Shown: positions 8,450 through 22,152, numbered from the stretch's first letter. The stretch: DNA of 64,000 nt from Symbiodinium natans (GCA_905221605.1 CAJNDS010002370.1:62001-126000); one strand, 5' to 3'. The notes: generated by a model from the sequence alone, not told the origin. A program made the numbers and translations.

Positions 8450-11400
8450 GGGCCGAGAACGCACAGCACACAACCATATGTCGGGCAGCGTGGGGCCACG
8501 CATTTTGAACTGCTCAGACCCAGACACTACGACATTTGTCAAGCCCAAGCGGTGCACGTTTGCCACAAGAGCCTGGCAGGCTGGTAGCACAAGGCATCTT
8601 AGAGTTGCACCGACGGCTTCAAGCACTGAACGAAACTGCAGACAAATGCAGACCAGTCCTTGCATCGGTCGCGGCGCAGATCGTTGGCAAACAGTGTGCC
8701 CGTGTTTCGCATGAGTTGACCGATGTACCTGACTTACCAAGCAAGCCTCATTCTACCTGAGGAAACGATCACACCATACACCCCACGTTGTCTTGCCACC
8801 AGGAGCTGCAGCCATGTCCAAGACCACCTGACGGGCTGCAAAGGATAGTGAGCATTAGTGAGCAGCCTGACCACGGACGCAAAGACGCAATTGCATGGGT
8901 TGGTTCACCTTGCGGACTCTTTCTTGCACTCAGTTGCAGCTCCTTGCTCGTGGGTCTGTGCTGCGTGAGGCAAGTTGGGGCGCAGCATTGATGCGTCGCA
9001 TCAACGATGCAGAAACGGACGTCTTTCATCGCTGAGTCACTGAGACACTGCTGAAACACTGCAAAATGTCCGACTCTGTCGGGGTGAGGGCTTTGCTCAC
9101 CGAAGCTGTACGCGTGATGTCGACTCCGCAACTTCTTCATGGGCTGCATGGGCTTTGCAGATCCGTCCACGAGGAAGAAACATCCTTGGCAACTTCTCGC
9201 AACTTCATGTCATTCAGGTGACGAAGGTGACTGTGGAAGCCGGCGTCAACTCAAAAGTAATCGAGTCTCCAAAGTCTTGGCTGGCGAGAACATTTCCCCA
9301 CGCAAGTTGTCCTGCATCACCTGCCGCATCCGTACGGAAACACGGCAAACGGTCATCACCTGCAAGTCTCCTTGCGGCACTCGCCGGGCGAAAGACCCTT
9401 GGACAGCAAGTACGCCAGCTTTGTGACCTTGACATGCACCCACAACATCGTACGCGACCCAACGTGATTTGCAAAAATCACCAATGCCCTGAGCTTCGAT
9501 CTGTGGCCTCAGCTGTCATATCATGGCCAGGAATCACCTTGGTGAGAACGGCGAGTGGAGAGTGATGCTGTGGTGGCAACGACAAAGGCATGGTGGGACA
9601 TCTCAATTGCAAAGCACAGTGAGTTGGGAATGCTGTCAGCAGTTGACTGCGATCAAGTCACGCCACATTCTGCGAATGCACGGCCCACGGCATACTTCTC
9701 AAGTTCCACGTTGCCATGTATACACTGAGAGCACGCGACTACCACAATTCCGGCAGTCACCCTGCAAGGTTTGACGGCAAAGCTGTCACACAGACTGCTT
9801 TTGCACAGAGCGACTATGCAGATAAGAATTCCGACTCAGGCAGTAAGCTCCACGCAGCTTCGAGCAAGCTGCCAGAAAGCTGGTCTTCCGCGCAGGCGCA
9901 TTTCCACAACCTACCATGAACCACAGTTAAATGCAATAAATGCAAAAAAAAAACAGCTGGAAAAGCCTCGACTCTTCAAAACAACTGTTTGTTAAACAAT
10001 CAAAAGAAAATGCTCTTTGCTTTCTGGTAGGCCATATAGTAGAAGAATCACGCCCTTAACGTTCCCAGCAGTGGCCACGCTGTCCTCAGCTGCTAGCCAC
10101 AATCACTTAAACTATGGCAGAGGGCACTTCTTGACACAATCTAACGCCTGACCCAACTGAGTCCTACTGCATCGGCCTACTGATGCTTGTGGTCTTCCAT
10201 GCCAGGTGGTGACTCTGTGAGAGCATGTGAGAGCATGTGAAGGCACTTCTGAAGACAAGCAGCAAAGAAGCTGTCAGAAAAGCCTGGCAGGGCCGAGAGC
10301 CATTCAAGATGCTTCTCTGTCCTGCCCCGCACAGCTCAGCGTATGATGTCCCAAGCAACAACCGGTACAATATAGTCTTTGATGCGAATCCGAAGTTGCA
10401 GCCTGAGAGCTTCTCATGCTTCTGAGGATCTGAATTTGGCGGTACGGGTGAAGTCTTAAATGGTTGTTAAAGTTGTTTCTATGTCTCCCCTCGGTGGACA
10501 GTCGAACCGGCCTCAGAGCTGAGTCTGACCATCTGAGCTTTTGTAAGTTGGCAGCAAACGGTTTGGGGGGCTTTTTCGGGAGCTGAAGCAAAAGAACACC
10601 AAAATGGCCCAATCACATCCCGCAAACATGATTTTGAAGGGGCTTTTTTGGGAGGCCTCAAAACAGCCTACGGCACTACGGGAACATACGGGAACCCTGG
10701 CCTTATGGCTGGGGTGCCCCGCAACAGACATTTGCTAGCCACTCCGCAAGTGCCCAGTGCGAGTCGCAGGACTGTCGTAGCATGTCTAAGCCGCTTGTAG
10801 CCTCATTGATGCAGCTCCGAAAAATCTTCCCAGCACGACTTTATTTTAGGCAGTGACTTTGTGTTTATAGAAACAGCAGCCGATCTCCAGTATACCCTTA
10901 GACTAGCTTCGTCAATGGAGAGAGCGCGACGGGACTCATTGGCTTGCTCCCAACCTGTGTGCGCTGATGTGCTATAATTGAAGCCGCAAGTCTGTGGGAT
11001 TCTGTGGGCATATTGCGCTTCGGCCTGGAACTACGCAAACAACAATGACCTCCGTCACAGTCATCAGATGTACCTCGCTGTCAATTGTGGCATGTTCATC
11101 GCAGTGCACCGGGACACAAACTGCTGTCGCCACGGAGCACCCGGAATCTGCCCTTCGGCGGATTGCAGAGCAATCGATGGTGAATTTTGACCTGACAGCA
11201 CGAACTGACAGGGCATTTTTAGATCAAGCCCGAATCCAGCAACAGGAGGCATAGTGGCAAGCATCCAAGCATCAACACCGGAGTGCACAGGATTTCTGAA
11301 CGGCACTCGCACTGCGATGTCGCTACGTGCCCATTGTTGACTGGAGCTTACGCCGTTTATATACTGCTTCCGATAAACTCCAACCTGCATTGTAGCTCCT

Positions 11401-13100
11401 TGGCTTAGCGTCTGTGCGTAAGCGCAGCTTGATGAGCGAAGTGACTTTGATGATTCTAAATCTTCAAAAGAACGGCTGAGCCTCCGTTCCAACGACGGCC
11501 AATTCCGGAAAATTGGGCGAATCAAACGCTGTCAAAGCATTTGCATCCTCGGCAAGTCAAAGTCTGCAACGCTTCAGGAATTTTCACATGGTGTGTCCTT
11601 GACTACATGGCGAAGATTCCAATAGCCGTCTACTGATTTTGTACCGCAGTGCATGTCGCAGGCGGATCACGGGCAGAATTATCTCTAAGAAGGGCACCAC
11701 TACTCCGTGAGATTTTCTCCCTCTCAAACAGAGTTTTTGGCATGAGGCGCCTTTGGAGCGGAGTCGCGTGTGGAGCACACTGCGCACTTTCCCGCTTCCA
11801 CCCACCTGAGCCTCTCATTCCCCGACATGGCTCCATGCTGGCTTCCTGCAGGGCACGTGCACGCATGGTGCAGTCATGGCACCATGACATCGTGCCCATC
11901 GCCCATCATGTGCTAGGCATGTGCTGTCGAATGCCCACAGGTGAGCCGCTTGTCGCGCGTCGAAGCGCTTATTTCATTGGACACGTACGTTCCCAACCTG
12001 CCTTCTCAACTCTTGAACCTCACGTTTGTGGCATTCCAACACGTCACCATTAAACTCTGGTCGTACCCGCATTTAGGCCACGACGACTGAAGGGGTCAAA
12101 CCCTGTTTTGCGGCTGAAGGTCCATCTTCTTGCAGCGATTTCCTCGAAAGAGCTTACCTGGCACCGCAGAGCACGGCAGAATACAGTGGCATTTGGCGGG
12201 TCTCTGGCAACTGTAACGAGAGCCCGATCCGACACCACGCAGCCATGTTACTTCCAAAGAATATGCAAACCTCGGTGAGGTCTGCTCGACCTGCTATGAT
12301 GACGGCGCGCAGCAAGTTGGATCGCGCGTCCTTTGCAACGGGCACCGTGCTCCGGGTCATGGTTTCGACATTGCTCTATGCTGGCTGTTGCTTCCTGCTG
12401 GCCAAGCAACTGTCAGCGGCTCCTCCATTGGAAGCTGGGAGCCTCCGGGTGTGCTGTAATTAAGATGAAAGGAGCACCCCCAAACGCAGCGTAAACGGCG
12501 TACACAGGCCCAGCGCGGGCCCATCAGCAAGTGCCCAATGTGCACCATCAGCTTGGATTTTGGGCCGTGTGCTTTGTCAGCTTGTTGGCATTCTGTAGGG
12601 GGTCAGGCATGACGAGGCAGGTTCATTCCAGGGATTGGGGTTTTGGGCTTGCGGTTAAATCACGCCCTGGTTAGAAAACGTTGATTTGAACACGATCTTT
12701 GACTTAAGCTGATTCGGAAGTCAATCAATGGAAGGGGAATCCCATTGTTGAGCCCCTCGGACTGCCTGGGAACCTAATACCCCACTGAACATCCGACTGA
12801 ACCATCCATCATACCTTCACATACCTTCACCACCCCGTTGGCTTCTGAGCTCTCGCCACCCCAATCGAGCGGTGTGGTCGGCCCCTGTGGCTGTCTTGCT
12901 GCTTCCAAATTGGCTGGCTGTTGTATATTGTTGTATGCTGTGGTTGCCCAACTGTCTCCCGGCCACTGCTGGCTGTGTCTGGCCCTCCTTCGGCTCAACC
13001 GCGTTGGAATCAGGGTGGCTGTTTTCCCCCGCCTTGTCATGCTGGGCCTGGCTTTGTGTTGACGGCCCGCATTTTGAGCTTCAGGATCCACAGACCTTGA
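8450..13100. other. About 4.6 kb without a supportable gene
   Basis: ORFs of 60-150 codons exist on both strands, but they overlap one another, carry no motif I recognise and show no convincing splice structure. A poly-G run sits at 8430-8452. The sequence is of mixed composition and may hold decayed exons or repeats. Confidence 0.45.
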
Positions 13101-13550
13101 TGTAGTACTTGGCATTGCGCGGAGATTTGGCGTCTGCGTATTGTACCATCGTCCATCTCGCGATCACTTCGGGCTCTTGCTCTCGCTCTTCGTCTCACCT
13201 GTCTCCGATGTGCAGCTTTCTTTCTCCACTATTATTTGATGTTGAAGGCGGTGGTGACGGCGATGTAGTTCGTGGTGTCGACGATGTGGTGGGGCAGCTT
13301 GATTTGGGCTCGGCTTGTGTTGGATCACTCCGATTGCCTTCGTCTTCCCCTCTTCACGTTCCGCCGCCTGCTCCTCGTTCTCCTTGGCTGCCTGTTGACG
13401 ATCCGTTCTCTCGGCAGTACACGAAGAAATTTTTCGGTGATCTTCCTGCATTGCCGTTTCCAACTTTTGCTTTTCCGGGTCAGACGAGGATTAATTTCCT
13501 TCACCTCCTGTATGCAGCGTTCGCAGCGTGTGCCCCGGTGCCTTTGTCCC

Positions 13551-15207
13551 TTGAAGAAGAAGAGAGGGAGGGGGAGCGAGGGAGGTGGGGGAGGGAAGGG
13601 GGAGGAGGGGGAGGAGGAGGAGAGGGGGAGGAGGGGGAGGAGGATGGGGGAGGGGGAGGGAGGGGGGGAGGGGGGAGGCGGGGGAGGAGGGGGAGGAGGG
13701 GGAGGAGGGGGAGGAGGGGGAGGAGGGGGAGGAGGGGGAGGAGGGGGAGGAGGGGGAGGAGGGGGAGGAGGGGGAGGGGGGAGGAGGGGGAGGAGGGGGA
13801 GGAGGGGGAGGAGGGGAGGAGGGGAGGAGGGGGAGGAGGGGGAGGAGGGGGAGGAGGGGGAGGGGGGAGGAGGGGGAGGAGGGGGGGAGGGGGAGGAGGG
13901 GGGAGGGGGGGGAGGGGGAGGAGGGGGAGGGGGGGGAGGAGGGGGAGGAGGGGGAGGAGGGGGAGGAGGGGGAGGAGGGGGAGGAGGGGGAGGAGGAGGG
14001 GGAGGAGGGGGAGGGGGGGGAGGGGGAGGGGAGGGGAGGAGGAGGAGGGGGAGGAGGGGGAGGAGGGGGAGGAGGGGGAGGAGGGGGAGGAGGGGGAGGA
14101 GGGGGAGGAGGGGGAGGAGGGGGAGGAGGGGGGAGGAGGGGGGGAGGGGGGGGAGGAGGGGGAGGAGGGGAGGAGGGGGAGGAGGGGGAGGAGGGGGAGG
14201 AGGGGGAGGAGGGGGAGGAGGGGGAGGAGGGGGAGGAGGGGGAGGGGGGGAGGAGGGGGAGGAGAGGGGGGGAGGAGGGGAGAGGGGGAGAAGAGGGGGA
14301 GAAGAGGGGGAGAGGGGGAGAGGGGAGAGGGGGAGGGGGAGGATGAGGGGGAGGAGAGGGGGAGGGGAGGAGGGGGGAGGGGAGAGGGGGAGGGGGGGAG
14401 GAGAGGGGGAGGAGGGGGAGGAGGGGGAGGAGAGGGGGAGGGGAGGAGAGGGGGGAGGAGGGGGGAGGAGGGGAGGAGGGGGGAGGAGGGGAGGAGGGAG
14501 GGGAGGGAGGGGAGGGAGGGGAGGGGAGGGGGGAGGGAGGGGGAGGGGGGGAGGGGGAGGAGGGGGGAGGGGGGAGGAGGGGGAGGAGGGGGAGGAGGGG
14601 GAGGAGGGGGAGGAGGGGGAGGAGGGGGAGGAGGGGGAGGAGGGGGAGGAGGGGGAGGAGGGGGAGGAGGGGGAGGAGGGGGGGAGGAGGGGGGAGGAGG
14701 GGGGGAGGGGGGAGGAGGGGAGGAGGGGGAGGAGGGGGAGGAGGGAGGAGGGGGAGGAGGGGGAGGAGGGGGAGGAGGGGGAGGGGGGGGGAGGAGGGGG
14801 AGGAGGGGGAGGAGGGGGAGGAGGAGGAGGGGGAGGAGGGGGAGGGAGGGGGAGGAGGGGGAGGAGGGGGAGGAGGGAGGGGGGAGGGAGGAGGGGGGGG
14901 AGGAGGGGGGAGGGGGGGGGGGGGGGGAGGGGGGGGAGGAGGGGGAGGAGGGAGGGAGGAGGAGGAGGGGAGGAGGAGGGGAGGAGGGGGGAGGAGGAGG
15001 GGGGGAGGAGGGAGGGGGAGGAGGGGGGGAGGAGGGGGGGGAGGGGGGAGGAGGGGGAGGAGGGGGAGGGGGGGGGGAGGAGGGGGAGGAGGGGGAGGAG
15101 GGGGAGGGGGGAGGAGGGGGAGGAGGGGGGGGAGGGGGAGGAGGGGGAGGAGGGGGAGGAGGGGGGAGGAGGGGGGAGGAGGTGGAGGAGGGGGAGGAGG
15201 GGGAGGT
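13551..15207 (+). repeat. Giant polypurine GGGGGAGGA-type tract
   Basis: About 1.65 kb of almost pure purine on the + strand, built mainly from GGGGGAGGA (9-nt) units with GGGGAGGA, GGGAGGA and GGGGGGGAGG variants. The 9-nt period makes all frames open on both strands, so the long Gly/Glu/Arg or Pro/Ser/Leu ORFs here are artefacts. The tract could form G-quadruplex or triplex DNA. Confidence 0.95.
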
Positions 15208-15224
15208 AAAACTCGCAGAACCTC

Positions 15225-15425
15225 AAGGATTCCCATCCTAAACCCTAAACCCCAGAACCCCAGAACCCCAAAAGCTCGGAGAGAGCTTCGGGAATAGAGT
15301 TGAACTCACTTGCTCTACAGGCCCACCAAGACCCAGGTGCGCACCCCGACCCGAGACCCTAGACCCTAGACCCTAGACCCTAAACCCTAAACCCTAAACT
15401 TTAACCCTAAACCCTATACCCCTTA
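15225..15425 (-). repeat. Interstitial telomeric (CCCTAAA)n block
   Basis: Degenerate CCCTAAA and CCCAGAAC/CCCTAGA units, densest at 15355-15415. On the + strand the C-rich strand is shown, so the orientation is opposite to the block at 8101-8390. Confidence 0.75.
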
Positions 15426-15642
15426 AAAAGCCCTGTAGGCCCATTGTGGGACGCCAAAACCATGCGAACCCCAACCCTTGTGATTGTAAAACCCCATATC
15501 CGCATAGAATCTAAACCCTGAACACCAAACCTCTACCTCCCAAACCTCAAAGCCTGAACCCTAACCTGCAGGTCTTAAGATTTTAAAGGATTTGGGCTCA
15601 GGGGTTCCATGCCGGGTCCCCCAAGCACTTAGCCCGAACCCC

Positions 15643-15850
15643 AGGGGGAGGAGGGGGAGGAGGGGGAGGAGGGGGAGGAGGGGGAGGAGGGGGAGGAGGG
15701 GAGGAGGGGGAGGAGGGGAGGAGGAGGGGGGGAGGAGGGGGAGGAGGGGGAGGAGGGGGAGGAGGGAGGAGGGGGAGGAGGGGGAGGAGGGGGGGAGGAG
15801 GGGGAGGAGGGGGAGGAGGGGGAGGAGGGGGAGGAGGGGGAGGAGGGAAG
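15643..15850 (+). repeat. Second GGGGGAGGA polypurine tract
   Basis: About 205 nt of the same 9-nt unit as the giant tract, separated from it by about 435 nt that contain the CCCTAAA block. Confidence 0.95.
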
Positions 15851-15854
15851 GGCA

Positions 15855-18800
15855 GAGCACAGACAAGGAAGTGCTCTCCTTTCGGGGCTGCCAGTTCAAA
15901 TGTATTTTCCACAGCTACATGAGCTCCTGGGCTTCCAAGATGTTCCAGCACCCAGGAGCATGTTGTGTCTCGGATCCTCGCCGCTACCTCCCCTACCGAC
16001 GATGCTTGTGAACACGCAAATGGCGTAGTAAGTCTTTTGCAACCTGGGTGCCTGTGAGAATAACTGGTTTGGAAAGTTGCTCCAGCATGAAGCTGAGCGC
16101 TGATGCAGTGTAGGCCATTGTATCCTAAGACATCAGAGGCACAACCCACTTTTGCATGCCATTGCATGACCATCAAGCCACAACAGCCGACTTCGCCACA
16201 TTGCTTCATCGGTTGCGGTGATTGTCATTTGCAGTCTGAGATTCCGTACCATGTAAAACCTTGGGTCTGATCAGGCCAATGAAATGCCATGCTCCACTGT
16301 TGTGCTGTGCGACATGTCGTGCTCCTTAATACAGGTCGGCCAACGACAAACCCGTCAAAGTCGTAGTAATGGCGCTCTATACATGAAGCCATAGTGCACC
16401 AGTCTTCTGGGCACCTCAGCAGAAGGGCAGCCTCACTGTCGATCGCAAGCTGAGGCATCGGAAGATGGGAAATGTTGCCTCGTCATGCTGCGTTCCGGGA
16501 CGCATGTCGGCGGAGTCCAAGAGCGGATCAAACTCATCAAAGAAGCACTGGGGAAATAGCTCCTTCAGTACGGGCAGATCTTGGGGCTACCCTACAAACC
16601 CAGCCTGTGCAAGGGTGGGTGCCAGGAAATGCCACAACAAAGGGATGTGAAGGAAGTAAGGCTAAACCCACAACTCTGGGATCCTGATTGAGCTCATCCA
16701 CGGACTGCAGCCGCCTCCTCAGCGCGCCAGGAATTGGTCCCAAGCTCCCATCTTCACCACGGGCCATTCCAATGGTACCACCAGTGTACCTTTCACACGA
16801 CACGCGTCCTTGTCACGGCCTGGAAGGGTTGAGCTGTTTTGTGCCGTAACATGCAGCTGCGCAGCAATATGAGAACCTTCCTCAGTGAACTCCTCGGTTG
16901 AGGTCCCGCATGATCCCGCTTAAGGCCAAGCAAGCTTCAGAGCTTCCGGGGTCAAGTTGGACACAAATCACATAAATCACCACAGCAGAGCATAGCAGAG
17001 AGTAAACGGAAAACATCATGTGCCACCGCATATCCCGCGCGGGTTCAGCAGCTGAGGGCTGTCCGCAGTGCTCGGGGACACTGGCGACTCATAGCCAGCA
17101 CCAAGCGCAGCCATGGCTTAATTCTACAGCAGCTTTACAGAGATTTGTGAGTTTCTTTCAGTTCGACCTTTGCACGTTAGAACAACGCACCGGCTTTTTG
17201 TTGAAGTCCATGACAAAGCAACTTTTCCCAGTCATGATCAAATTTTGTTCTGGTGCAGAGCTAAGAAGGCTTCCTCTTGTCTTCATCTTTAATTAAGCCG
17301 TACCGGTCGACTCCAGCGGCATGCTCCGAGTCGATAGCACCCTGACAGAAGCGCCTCATCCTGTTGGGGGGCCAGCGCCATCACGGGGATAAACGAGGAC
17401 GCACTCCTTTGCATTGAAATCATGCAGAGCAGCTGCTGAAGGCCACGTGGGCTGATCATGTGTTCGCATCGTACGACATTCAAGTTTTTTGACAGCATGG
17501 TTTAGCATGACAGACTACTGCTGCCGTGACCGTCACAACGAGAAGCAAAGACTTTCCGGTGTGCGGGCAAGGTTCTGAATCATGTAATGGCCACCCAGAT
17601 ATTCAGGCGTCGCTCCAACGGGAACTTGGGATTGATACACTTTCAATCCAACCTTGGTCCAGTTTCCGACTGGATCCACTTGAACCTCCAGAGGGAACAT
17701 TGGGAGCGTTGCATGCATTCCTGGCCATCATGAGTCACTAGCAGTTGTCGGCAACTTGGTGCTTTGGTGCCTTTCGCTGTGTGAGCGCTTGCATCAAGGA
17801 CGAACGCCGTGCCTGCCAAACAATCACTTCCATGCAGACTGTCGACGAAGCTATCTCCCCTGAATCCGCCGAACCCCAAGCGGGGCCCCCCTTTCAACCC
17901 CTGCCCAAGCTACCTTCTTCAAAAGTGAGGTTGTGAGGTCTCCAGCGCATGCCCTCACCACCCTCCCTGTGCCCCCCTGCACGTGCACGGGCCGCCGCCT
18001 CTCCTGCACCCCCGACCCCCCCCACCCCCTACACTGTGTGCAAGGCCTCCCATGCCCCAACCCCCCGGCCCCCCCCCCCCCCCCCCCTGCCCCCCCTGCA
18101 CCCCGTCAAATCAGTCCGCTCTCACCGCCCTCCCTACACGCGCCTCCCTTGCACTTGCTGTGGATGAGTGTGGTTGGCAGTGGATTGGTCGTTTGGGGGG
18201 TTCAGCGGCACTGGAGCCATGATTTCCTGGTTGCAGGCAACGCCAAACTGCCTGTTAGCGTTGTGCCTAAGAGTCCGTCTGAACTGGATGGTCTGTCAAG
18301 TGGTCCCATGGCTCTGTAGACAGGGGCTTTTTATGCCAAGACTATGCCAAGCCTGTTGCAAGAAAAACTTGGGTGTCGCTTCACTTGTTCAGGCAGAAAA
18401 TATGAAAGGTTAAGATTTACTTATTCTGGGGGTAGCTGTTCAGTTTGGTACTTTGCGTCCCGCTCTAAACTACATAAACTTACAAGTGGCCCAAGTTTTG
18501 ACTGATGCACACAGCACCTCGAGCTAGGAGGCACGAGGGAACATCATAAGTTGAAACGCTTGCAACGGTCCGTAAACGCCGCAACGAAGGCCTGCAACTG
18601 ACACACCCGCCCGGCTCTGCAACAGCTGTCACATGTGCTCAAGCACTTTGCGGGGCCTTGAGCGTGTTCGTTCGCAACGTCAAAGGACGCTGCTGTTCGT
18701 TGGCCTGACGACGCACGCCGAGCACCCTCCTAGCTCCTAGTTGCTGAACAGCTGGCTGGCATCGACGAGCATCTGCCTCAAAGAATTTGATGGCTGTCTC

Positions 18801-21738
18801 CGGGCTAAACATCTGCAGAAAGTACTCGGCCAGCTCTTCGGAATATCCGAAGTACGTCGAGCAGTTTGAGACGAGGCCCTTGAAGACCTGTGTATATATC
18901 TTGTGCATTATTGCTGAGCGCACCAACATCTCCCAACCTCTTCGCGTGTGCGCTTCTCGCCCAGTTCTTGCCTGGGCACAGTTCCGAGCAGTGACCAGGC
19001 GTACGCGACTTTTGCTTTAAGGCTATGTCACTCTACCGAGCGGTGATAACGCTGTGCAATTGAGGCACGCTTTCCTCCACTGGCCTAATAGGCCAGCATC
19101 ATCCTGAATCTCCTGCTTCAGCGCATTAAGATCCGTCTGTTTGCCTCACAGGCAGTCATCTTGCGCACGGTTGAAACACCAAAGGACCAGACTACGCTGA
19201 GCAAGCCGAACATTCAGCTTGCACAACACCAGAACCTATAAAGCCAAACTGCTGCTTGGCAGGTTTTACCATCTGACAAGGGAGATGAATCAAGGCAGCC
19301 TGCATGATAGGATCCAAGGAGACAAACAACGACAAGGTGCTAAGAACATCGTCAACAAACAACTTGAATGCAGGCGAAAATAGGCGAAACATACGTGATA
19401 AGAGACAAAGAGACAAAAAAAAACAACCCAGGCCTCAGGCAATCCCATCAGGTACTGGCAGATAGGGAGACAACAGGGAGCAGTGGCCGAGACAAAGCAC
19501 CCGAAATCCCGAGGCATCCAGCATGATGGGCGAAAACCCAACCGTGGCATCCAAAAGGTGGAACAGGGTCGCCGGCAACGCAGTGCCGTTGGTGACTGGC
19601 ATTGAGCAGTATGCCGCCTCTTGGGCTTCCTGGCCTTGATCTTGCTGCGGCGTCCACGCAGGCTGTGCATCTCCAGATGCTCTCTGCCCGCTGCGCTGGC
19701 TCCCCTGCGTTTTGGCAGCGTCGCCGCCATGCAGGCCGCATTTGGCTGCGGACTACGTACCTGCGTCCCTGCGCCAATGGCCCCCACTCGCCCGCCTGCA
19801 TGGCGATTGTTCGGCTGGCAGCGCTACCGCAGCCCGTGCTGCCTCTAAAAGAGGGGCTTCCGGACATTTCCGGCAGGGTCTCCGCGCTCAGTGAGGGGAG
19901 CGTCGACACCTGCGCTTGTTGAGGGCCGCATTTTCCCTCGCGCTTTTTGAGAGGGATTTCGTTGTCTTATAAGTGGGCTGGCCCGGTCTCTTGGACCCTG
20001 AGACTCTCCCAGGTTCAGGTCTTTTGTACAGTCTTCCCGGTAGTCATCCTGTTACCTCTCCTTTTTGGTTTCACCTGACCCGAAAGGCCAGACGGCCAGC
20101 GACTTTGCGCGCTAGCTGTGTAAAGTTCACCACCAACGAAGCATGAGCCATTGAAGGGCGTACAGCACAGGAGCGTCGGAAATCGCTGGAGCTGCAAACG
20201 AAATCACACAGCTGGGCGTGTCAAGGAGCTCTTTGTTCTTACTATCTTGAACATTCTTGTAGCCATCTCAACCAAACTGTGTCCGACGGGCCTTCAGCCA
20301 CTCGCGCCAGGATGCGGGAGCCAAGCTGGGCGTCGCCACCCTGTCTGCATGACAACATTGTCTCCATATGTCTGCCTCTGACGAAAAAGCAGTGGGACTT
20401 GCACCGCGTTACAACACGAAAGGCATATCACAGTGTTTCCCTTGTGTTCTCCTTCCGCTTCGGCCTCGTTGGTCTCACCTAGCCCGTCAGCCTCTTCCAT
20501 TGGCTCACCGCCATCGTCATCCCCCTGCCAACTGAGTGACGAATGAGAAAGTACTCTGCTCAGCATGCACCTTAAAACCTCCTGAATTGCGCAGGCTGAC
20601 TCCTGCATGTGCACCCACAAGCTCAAGGAGCCAAGGAGAAAGAACCGTTGCTCAACCATGTTCAACTGCCCCCTGTCCAAGCAACAAAACATAACCCGGC
20701 CATGCCCGTAATCACGCAGCCACACTGAAAAGGTCCTGTACTTGATATTAGGAGGCGATGCATCCTTGCTGCTCCGACTTGAAGCAATGGCAAACCTCTC
20801 TCCTTAAACCCTTCGACAGCAGTGTTGTGTTGCTTCGGGACTGGAACTGAAGGGTCGAATCCTGAGCAGATGCCCACGCTGCTACTGAATCATTATTCAG
20901 ACAATACATCCAATGAAGCGCACCCAGATGTTCGCACCACATGTCACATGCAAAACACGGCTAAAAACGTCGGGACCCCCCCTGAGTTTGATAGGTTGAT
21001 ATGGTCTGACGATGTCTGACGTCAGGTCCGCAGTTTGAATCGCCTTTGACGCCCGATCATGAGGAGAAATTAAAGAGATAGTGCCGACTGCTCCAAAACG
21101 TGTTCATAGGATCTTCGGAGAATCACAGAGACTCCCAAGTCTCGGACAGTCTCGGACCGGCGGTCTCGGACAAACATCTGACCTTTTCTGACCTGTTGGA
21201 AATGGCATAGCTGCTACAGCACGTGCAAGCATGTGCTAGCGAGCATGGTCACAGCATCATGGTTTTGTTGACAGATCAACGAGAGCCATGACAGTCTCGG
21301 CGAGGGCAACAAGCCGCATGAGCAATGACTAATCAATCTCGTACTGGTCGGAAGTCTAAGACCAACTCGTAGCGGTAGGGATCGGTAGGGCGTGCTGTGC
21401 TGTATGGGTGTCCCGGGATGACACTGGTCAAGCCTACGAGTAGTTTAAGTTCAAGCACCACTCCTGCAGAGGACGTGCCGGTGCTCATTGCTCCCGAGCG
21501 CAGCTCAGATGAGGACTGGGTACCGACACGGCCAACGCTCGCGGGATGACTGTCACGATCGTTGCTCAAGACTCTCCTGATTTTGACCGGGGTGACTCTC
21601 CGGCAACGGCCACCTAGCACATCTTTGCCTGAATTCCACAGCGGGGAAAGACGCCGCAGTTCACACAACCCCATAATATTCGAACGTACGTTCATGTGCG
21701 TTCCCTTCGCGGCTCCGTTCACGCATAAAGTTCACCAG
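15855..21738. other. About 5.9 kb without a recognised gene
   Basis: Only overlapping ORFs below about 165 codons, none with a domain I recognise. A C-rich stretch with poly-C runs lies at 17950-18130, and short GTCTCGGAC repeats at about 21140-21175. The minus-strand ORF at 16225-16458 (with a Cys/Trp-rich DWCTMASCIERHYYDF segment) and the minus-strand ORF at 20294-20725 (with an acidic DDDGGEPMEEADGLGE segment) have protein-like composition and may be exons, but I cannot name them. Confidence 0.4.
18058..18103. repeat. Poly-C tract
   Basis: Runs of C broken by GG and TG inside a wider C-rich region. Confidence 0.8.
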
Positions 21739-22152
21739 TCAAGCTAAGCAATCATAGCACTTGAACCGGATGTGATTGCACGAGTCGCGCTCGGAAGTTG
21801 CCTCAATGTCGTCTTCCTCTTCCAAAGCATCATCTGGTGCATCTTCATCTTCGCTGCCGATACCAAGCCTCAGGCTATAGGCTGAAAGCGGCGAGGCTAC
21901 TGTCCACGGCCCAGCTACGGCCCACTGTTCAGATACTGTCCAGGAGTCCAGATGCAGCTCAGCAGCTCTTCTCCATCGGTCTGGCTTCCCAGCCAGTCCT
22001 CGAATTTCAGCTGAGCTGCACTGGAATCCCAACTTGGTTGTGCTAGGCCCCCCGGTCACAAGTGAGTGTGAGAAGTCGCCAGCCTCCTCTGCTTCTGCTT
22101 TGGCCTTTGCCTTTGCTTTTGCCTTTTTCTTGGCTCCCACTTTTCTCTTCAT
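21739..22152 (-). CDS. Hypothetical Lys/Ala-rich and acidic small protein
   Basis: A 137-residue ORF starting MKRKVGAKKKAKAKAKAKAE, then a mixed middle, then an acidic segment (GIGSEDEDAPDDALEEEDDI) and a Cys-containing end (DSCNHIRFKCYDC). Its strongly skewed composition suggests real coding or low-complexity sequence. A basic start followed by an acidic tail is typical of nuclear or intrinsically disordered proteins. No family recognised and no partner exon identified. Confidence 0.35.
   Translation of the reverse strand: MKRKVGAKKKAKAKAKAKAEAEEAGDFSHSLVTGGPSTTKLGFQCSSAEIRGLAGKPDRWRRAAELHLDSWTVSEQWAVAGPWTVASPLSAYSLRLGIGSEDEDAPDDALEEEDDIEATSERDSCNHIRFKCYDCLA

Noticed and set aside
13109..15241. 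Very long Gly/Glu/Arg and Pro/Ser/Leu ORFs (250-710 codons) on both strands
   Set aside because: They come from a stop-free 9-nt polypurine repeat, open in all frames, so not evidence of coding.
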